10,286 nucleotides of DNA, taken from the NCBI RefSeq assembly GCF_002385225.1, contig NZ_DGDC01000021.1:1-10286 (forward strand). The letters run 5' to 3'. Every line of letters starts with the position of its first letter. Positions within the stretch are counted from its first letter, which is position 1. Made by a program: the position numbers and the translations under genes. The notes below the pieces were generated by a model. The model did not search any database, was not told where the DNA came from, and saw nothing but the letters and a program-made list of their open reading frames with translations. Shown in pieces: positions 6,662 through 10,286 of the stretch. The stretch comes from Psychrobacter sp. UBA3962. GTDB taxonomy: Bacteria; Pseudomonadota; Gammaproteobacteria; Pseudomonadales; Moraxellaceae.

Positions 6662-7801
6662 ATGCACATCTCCGCTAACTTTGATGCCGGTAATATCGAA
6701 GTTATAAGTTTAGAAGACAAACAAGACATCCAATTGAAAATTCGTCCCGACTTCGGAGATGAGTTTTTTCAGTGGTTTAACTTTCGCTTGAGCGCTGAAG
6801 TAGGTGAGCAGTATGTGCTAAATATCGTCAATGCTGGCGAGGCCTCTTACGTTGAAGGTTGGAATGACTACCAAGCGGTTGCTTCTTACGACCGTGATTA
6901 TTGGTTCCGTTTACCCACTACTTATAAAGACGGTAAGTTGAGTATCGAGGTCGAGTTAGAATGCGATACTATTCAAATTGCCTACTTTGCGCCGTATAGC
7001 TATGAGCGTCATCAAGACTTATTAGCAGCGGTTCAAGTACATCCTCTGGTGACACTAGAGCATTTAGGCAAAACTTTAGACAAACGTGATTTGACCTTGG
7101 TTAAAGTTAGTGATGAGGAGAATAGCTCAGATACGGCTAAGCCCAATATTTGGATTATAGCCCGCCAGCATCCAGGCGAAACAATGGCCGAATGGCTAAT
7201 TGAAGGCCTGTTATATAGTTTACTAGATGAGGCTAATCCTACAGGTAAGCGTTTACTTGAAAAAGCGAACTTATACATTGTGCCAAATATGAATCCTGAT
7301 GGCAGTGCACGAGGACACCTACGTACCAATGCTGTGGGTACTAACTTAAACCGTGAGTGGGAAAGCCCGAGCTTGGACAAAAGCCCTGAGGTATTCCACG
7401 TTATGAAAAAGATGGATGAGACTGGTGTAGATTTATTCTATGACGTACACGGTGATGAAGCATTGCCCTATGTGTTCTTGGCAGGATCGCAAGGTACGCC
7501 AAGTTACAGTGAGCGTTTGGCTACCTTGCGTGAAAAGTTTGCAGAGGCATTGCTTCTAGCTAGTGCAGACTTCCAAACAGAGTTTGGTTATGAGATTGAT
7601 GCTCCAGGTCAAGCTAACATGACAGTGGCAACCAATGCTGTTGCTGAGCGTTATGACTGTCTAGCTAATACTCTTGAGATGCCATTTAAAGATAACGTTA
7701 ATTTACCTAATAAAGACACAGGTTGGTCGCCTGAGCGTTCAATTAAGTTTGGCGAGGCCTCACTTGTGGCTATGCTTGCTGTTGTGGATGAGCTGCGTTA
7801 A
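6662..7801 (+). CDS. M14-family zinc carboxypeptidase, cytosolic-carboxypeptidase-like (M14B)
   Basis: This is a 379-residue soluble metallopeptidase without a signal peptide. Residues ~1-125 form the beta-rich N-domain typical of cytosolic carboxypeptidases, with 'WFNFRLSAEVGEQY' and 'FAPYSYERH'. The catalytic domain shows the zinc ligands H170 and E173 in 'RQHPGETMAEW' and the third ligand H263 in 'DVHGDE'. The 'NMNPDGSARGHLRTN' stretch starts near 209, N230-R231 form the substrate carboxylate-binding motif, and the general base E339 is in 'LEMPF'. Everything needed for catalysis is present. Eukaryotic relatives trim glutamates from tubulin; the bacterial substrate is not known and cannot be read from the sequence. 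The start is ATG 6662 with a good AAGGA at 6651-6655. It stands alone between a 177-bp gap and a terminator. Confidence 0.92.
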   Translation: MHISANFDAGNIEVISLEDKQDIQLKIRPDFGDEFFQWFNFRLSAEVGEQYVLNIVNAGEASYVEGWNDYQAVASYDRDYWFRLPTTYKDGKLSIEVELECDTIQIAYFAPYSYERHQDLLAAVQVHPLVTLEHLGKTLDKRDLTLVKVSDEENSSDTAKPNIWIIARQHPGETMAEWLIEGLLYSLLDEANPTGKRLLEKANLYIVPNMNPDGSARGHLRTNAVGTNLNREWESPSLDKSPEVFHVMKKMDETGVDLFYDVHGDEALPYVFLAGSQGTPSYSERLATLREKFAEALLLASADFQTEFGYEIDAPGQANMTVATNAVAERYDCLANTLEMPFKDNVNLPNKDTGWSPERSIKFGEASLVAMLAVVDELR

Positions 7802-7832
7802 TAGCTGAACTGTTTTTTTAGTTGTAAATGTT

Positions 7833-7864
7833 AAAGCCTTTCAAGCTTAGCTTGGAGGGTTTTT
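7833..7864 (+). terminator. Rho-independent terminator of the peptidase gene
   Basis: The arms CCTTTCAAGC (7837-7846) and GCTTGGAGGG (7850-7859) pair with two G-T wobbles and a TTA loop. Flanking AAAG pairs with the T-run 7860-7864. It lies 32 bp past the stop codon and separates the peptidase from the phosphatase operon. Confidence 0.8.
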
Positions 7865-7930
7865 GTGTTTAATGAGCTTAAGACAAAGAATTTATAGACT
7901 ATTTGTATAAACTGTAATTGGTTTTACTTA

Positions 7931-7955
7931 AACCTAGAAGATATTTTTCTAGGTT
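7931..7955. promoter_or_regulatory. perfect 9-bp inverted repeat upstream of the PP2C gene (possible operator)
   Basis: AACCTAGAA (7931-7939) and TTCTAGGTT (7947-7955) are exact reverse complements separated by 7 bp. The repeat ends 43 bp before the PP2C start and has no T-run behind it, so it is not a terminator. A possible -10 (TATAGT, 7962-7967) follows at once, which would put the repeat over the -35 region, as for a repressor site. A WYL regulator is encoded two genes into the unit and could be the binding protein; this is inference. Confidence 0.45.
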
Positions 7956-7998
7956 GTAGGTTATAGTATTAATATCAAGCAACGAGAAGAGACATAGA

Positions 7999-8847
7999 AT
8001 GACTTCTACTAAGATAGAACAAATAAATAGTCCTATAGCAAAAGCTTGCGCTATAACCTTTCAAGGTAATGCTAGTAACAAGCGTCAGCAGGACGCGTTA
8101 TTTTTTATAGATAACTATTATCAAGAAAGGATAGGTGTCACTGATGTTGTGGCAACTCATTTACCAATGTGTCTAGCCGTATCTGATGGCGTTGCTAGTT
8201 CTAATTATTCGCAGCATTGCTCCAAAGCCGTCGTTAAAGCTATTAAAACCTTAGTAATAAATCAACAGTCATTAACTGCATCTAAGATTCATCAGTTAAT
8301 TACTCAAACCAAGCATCATGTAAAACGGTATGGTGCATCAGCAACACTTGCAATGCTTGAGGTCACAATAAATAGGCGGCAAGAGTCGGTAAAAGCACGA
8401 ATAACTCATGTCGGTGATAGCCGCGTGTATAGACTTTCAAAAGGGTCATCGCATTGGCATTGCTTAACCCGAGATCAAAACCTGCTCAATGATTTGGTTG
8501 ACGAGCAAATGCAAGCCAAAGATGAGCAAGCAAGTGTATCAGACTATAACAAGACGGGTATGGCTAGCATGCTATATAGCATAACTGAGTGTTTCAGCTT
8601 ATCGACTAATGATGGGTTTAATAGTGAAGCGCCAAAAAGTGAAGTGGATACGATTGATATTTACTCAGGAGATAGCTTACTTATCTGTACCGATGGCATA
8701 CATGACTTGGTCCCTAGTGACCATTGGGAGTTGATTGATGATAATACTGACCTTCAGCAGTGGTTGCTTGGGTTAAAAAGGCAGGTTTATCAATCCAAAG
8801 GTAATGCTTATGACAATGGCACAGCAATTGTAGTTCTTTTTAAATAA
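7999..8847 (+). CDS. PP2C-family Ser/Thr protein phosphatase
   Basis: This 282-residue soluble phosphatase contains only the PP2C (PPM) domain. The metal-binding and catalytic motifs occur in order: R29 and D32 in 'NKRQQDA', D63 in 'AVSDGVASS', 'GASATLAM' near 112-119, D140 in 'HVGDSRVYRL', D232 in 'CTDGIHD', and D272-N273 in the closing 'YDNGTAIVV'. The set is complete, so it should be an active Mg/Mn-dependent phosphoprotein phosphatase. Bacterial PP2Cs of this size usually counteract a Hanks-type kinase or work in stress and secretion control, and no kinase lies in the visible part. The start ATG 7999 has a purine-rich GAGAAGAGA at 7984-7992. It is the first gene of a probable operon with the WYL regulator 42 bp downstream. 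Confidence 0.92.
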   Translation: MTSTKIEQINSPIAKACAITFQGNASNKRQQDALFFIDNYYQERIGVTDVVATHLPMCLAVSDGVASSNYSQHCSKAVVKAIKTLVINQQSLTASKIHQLITQTKHHVKRYGASATLAMLEVTINRRQESVKARITHVGDSRVYRLSKGSSHWHCLTRDQNLLNDLVDEQMQAKDEQASVSDYNKTGMASMLYSITECFSLSTNDGFNSEAPKSEVDTIDIYSGDSLLICTDGIHDLVPSDHWELIDDNTDLQQWLLGLKRQVYQSKGNAYDNGTAIVVLFK

Positions 8848-8889
8848 ATAATCTCATTAGGTCTGACAACTGTATAAAGCGAGTATCAA

Positions 8890-9978
8890 ATGCTAACCCA
8901 CCCTATAGCAAATTATAAAAAGTCTGAGCGATTATTTGCCTTATATCAATGCCTGCCTCGAAATAAAGAACAAGCTGTCTCACTTACTGAGTTGATGACA
9001 GTTTATGGAGATAATCCTGATAGTTTTGCAAATGAGCGTAAGAATTTAGAGAACGATCTACATAGCCTAAACCAAGTATTTACAGATATTTTTTCTAGCC
9101 AAGCCTTGGTTCGGATTCCTGCATGGGAGCAAAATATTAGTGGGCAAGCCGCAAGGTTTTATATAGAGCCTGAATTTACTATAGATGTTGTTAATGAGGA
9201 ATCAATATTCTTTTGGGAGATGCTTAGCAATTATACAGCTCACTATTTGCCCCTATCTTTTCAGAAAACGATTACTAATAAATTAGTACATATTCGCCGG
9301 CATGATAGAAATCGTTTTGTTCAAAGTCCGCTAGGGCAGTGGCAAGACAATCTAATAACGCTACCAAGTGTAGTGCAGGCACCCACAATTAATAAAGAGG
9401 TATTGGCAAGCATCCATCTGGCTTTACTTAATAAAAGCCAACTACAAATTGTTTATCAAAATAAATGGCAGCAAAAGCCGAAGCAAAGAACGCTTTACCC
9501 TAAAGGGTTGGTATTTATTGAAAATATGATGTACCTCACAGGTTTTAATCCTGTTGAGGATCATATTGATGATGACGTACTGCTCAAATCTCATCGCAAT
9601 TTCGCTGTTAATCGAATAAAAGAAGCGACTGTGCTTAATAAGCCAATACCAGACTGGGTTTATCGAGATACGTTTACGCTGAACAACCTAAATAAAATAG
9701 GTAAGTTAGAGCCAACTACTAACAATGAGATTGAGTTGGTGCTTAAGGTGCAAAGATACGCTTGCCAGCATTTGTTCGAGTGTCCTTTATCAGACAATCA
9801 ACAAATTAAGGTTATTAATGATAATTGGAATAGAGTGACGGCAACGGTTGCAAATACAAAGCGTTTAGAGGATTGGCTAGTGAGTATGTCGCAACTGGCT
9901 GTGGTCGAATCTCCTGTTGAGTTAAGGATGGCAGTTTTGGGTAGGTTGCGGAGCGCCATAGAGCTTTATCAAGAATAA
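8890..9978 (+). CDS. WYL-domain transcriptional regulator
   Basis: This 362-residue protein has a three-part layout. The N-terminal ~70 residues look like a winged helix ('RLFALYQCLP', 'VSLTELMTVYG', 'ERKNLENDLHSL'), divergent from the DeoR type. A WYL domain (~170-250) has 'YPKGLVFIENMMYLTGF', where M214-Y215-L216 replaces the W-Y-L signature, and arginines R236 and R242 sit in the ligand-binding strand. A WCX tail (~280-362) ends with 'ELRMAVLGRLRSAIELY'. WYL proteins are ligand-responsive DNA-binding regulators, often inside defence or stress loci, and some sense nucleic acid or nucleotide signals. Here it probably controls the operon with the PP2C phosphatase upstream and the unknown gene downstream. 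The start is ATG 8890 with a weak GAG at 8881-8883. Confidence 0.85.
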   Translation: MLTHPIANYKKSERLFALYQCLPRNKEQAVSLTELMTVYGDNPDSFANERKNLENDLHSLNQVFTDIFSSQALVRIPAWEQNISGQAARFYIEPEFTIDVVNEESIFFWEMLSNYTAHYLPLSFQKTITNKLVHIRRHDRNRFVQSPLGQWQDNLITLPSVVQAPTINKEVLASIHLALLNKSQLQIVYQNKWQQKPKQRTLYPKGLVFIENMMYLTGFNPVEDHIDDDVLLKSHRNFAVNRIKEATVLNKPIPDWVYRDTFTLNNLNKIGKLEPTTNNEIELVLKVQRYACQHLFECPLSDNQQIKVINDNWNRVTATVANTKRLEDWLVSMSQLAVVESPVELRMAVLGRLRSAIELYQE

Positions 9979-10034
9979 AGCGCTAGCTTAATCAGATAAA
10001 AATTAAAAAAGAAATATAATATAAGGACTAAATT

Positions 10035-10286
10035 ATGATTAGCGATAAGGACTATGTAAGTAATATACAAGAGCAGGGCTATATCAGAGCTAAGTTATAC
10101 AGGCCAGATGAAATTGATAATACGCCATGCGCTTTTGCTTGCATTATTATTGATGATAAGTGGAGTAAAGAGTCACTTTTAGATCTAAAAGATAAAACAG
10201 GGTGTGTGAGTCTGATAGGTATACTGACTCATAGCAATAAGAATTGCTTAGAGACATTAAATACCGTCGGTAATCACCCCGAAAAA
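10035..10286 (+). CDS. unrecognised protein, 5' part only
   Basis: Eighty-four codons are open from ATG 10035 to the window edge, preceded by a good AAGGA at 10023-10027 with 7-bp spacing. It lies 56 bp after the WYL gene and is probably in the same operon. The visible peptide is soluble with no signal or membrane segment. It starts 'MISDKDYVSNIQEQGYIRAK', then has a strand-like 'CAFACIIIDDKW' and a second one, 'CVSLIGILTH'. The spacing suggests an alpha/beta fold, and there are four Cys in the first ~75 residues (near 35, 39, 57 and 72). I do not recognise the family. By its neighbours it may act in the same phosphatase/WYL pathway. Confidence 0.7.
   Translation, partial: MISDKDYVSNIQEQGYIRAKLYRPDEIDNTPCAFACIIIDDKWSKESLLDLKDKTGCVSLIGILTHSNKNCLETLNTVGNHPEK

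Noticed and set aside
7033..7380. Open frame on the reverse strand, 115 residues
   Set aside because: It overlaps the catalytic core of the M14 peptidase, whose motifs are clearly real; there is no ribosome binding site or family resemblance.
9096..9108. 13-mer TAGCCAAGCCTTG shared with 3281-3293
   Set aside because: One copy is inside the WYL coding sequence and the other in a gene tail; there is no flanking similarity, so it is treated as chance.
10015..10020. TATAAT as a promoter for the last gene
   Set aside because: Transcription would begin on or after the Shine-Dalgarno at 10023-10027, and no -35 is visible.

Overview
The window looks like a chromosomal segment of an AT-rich gammaproteobacterium. 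The best guess is a Moraxellaceae member, Psychrobacter-like. This rests on the codon and AT bias, the RTX-type adhesin C-terminus, and the general flavour of the proteins; no RNA gene or marker fixes the taxonomy. All supported genes are on the + strand, in four transcription blocks.

Block 1 (1-3343) is surface or secreted protein territory. The window opens with the last 75 codons of a gene whose C-terminus resembles a type I secretion target domain of a large adhesin, closed by a strong intrinsic terminator. Next is a complete 907-residue RTX/Ig-like secreted protein. It has an Ig-like N-terminal half, one perfect EF-hand-type loop, a long solenoid-like array of 21-residue repeats that alternate between two flavours, and an adhesin-type C-terminal module. 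It also ends in an intrinsic terminator. No type I transporter genes lie in the window.

Block 2 (3627-6484) is a two-component pair: a NarL/LuxR-type response regulator and, 65 bp later, a hybrid histidine kinase with a polytopic membrane sensor and a C-terminal receiver. The sensor contains a clear internal duplication offset by 73 residues. Its position beside the adhesin genes suggests, but does not prove, control of surface or biofilm functions.

Block 3 (6662-7801) is a single gene for a cytosolic-carboxypeptidase-like M14 metallopeptidase with all zinc and catalytic residues visible, followed by a terminator.

Block 4 (7999 to the window end) is a putative operon: a soluble PP2C-type Ser/Thr phosphatase, a WYL-domain regulator, and the start of an unrecognised gene, with gaps of 42 and 56 bp. 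A perfect 9-bp inverted repeat sits ahead of the first gene. This cassette runs off the window and is the most likely place for a poorly described signalling or stress/defence system. The visible part does not establish its function.
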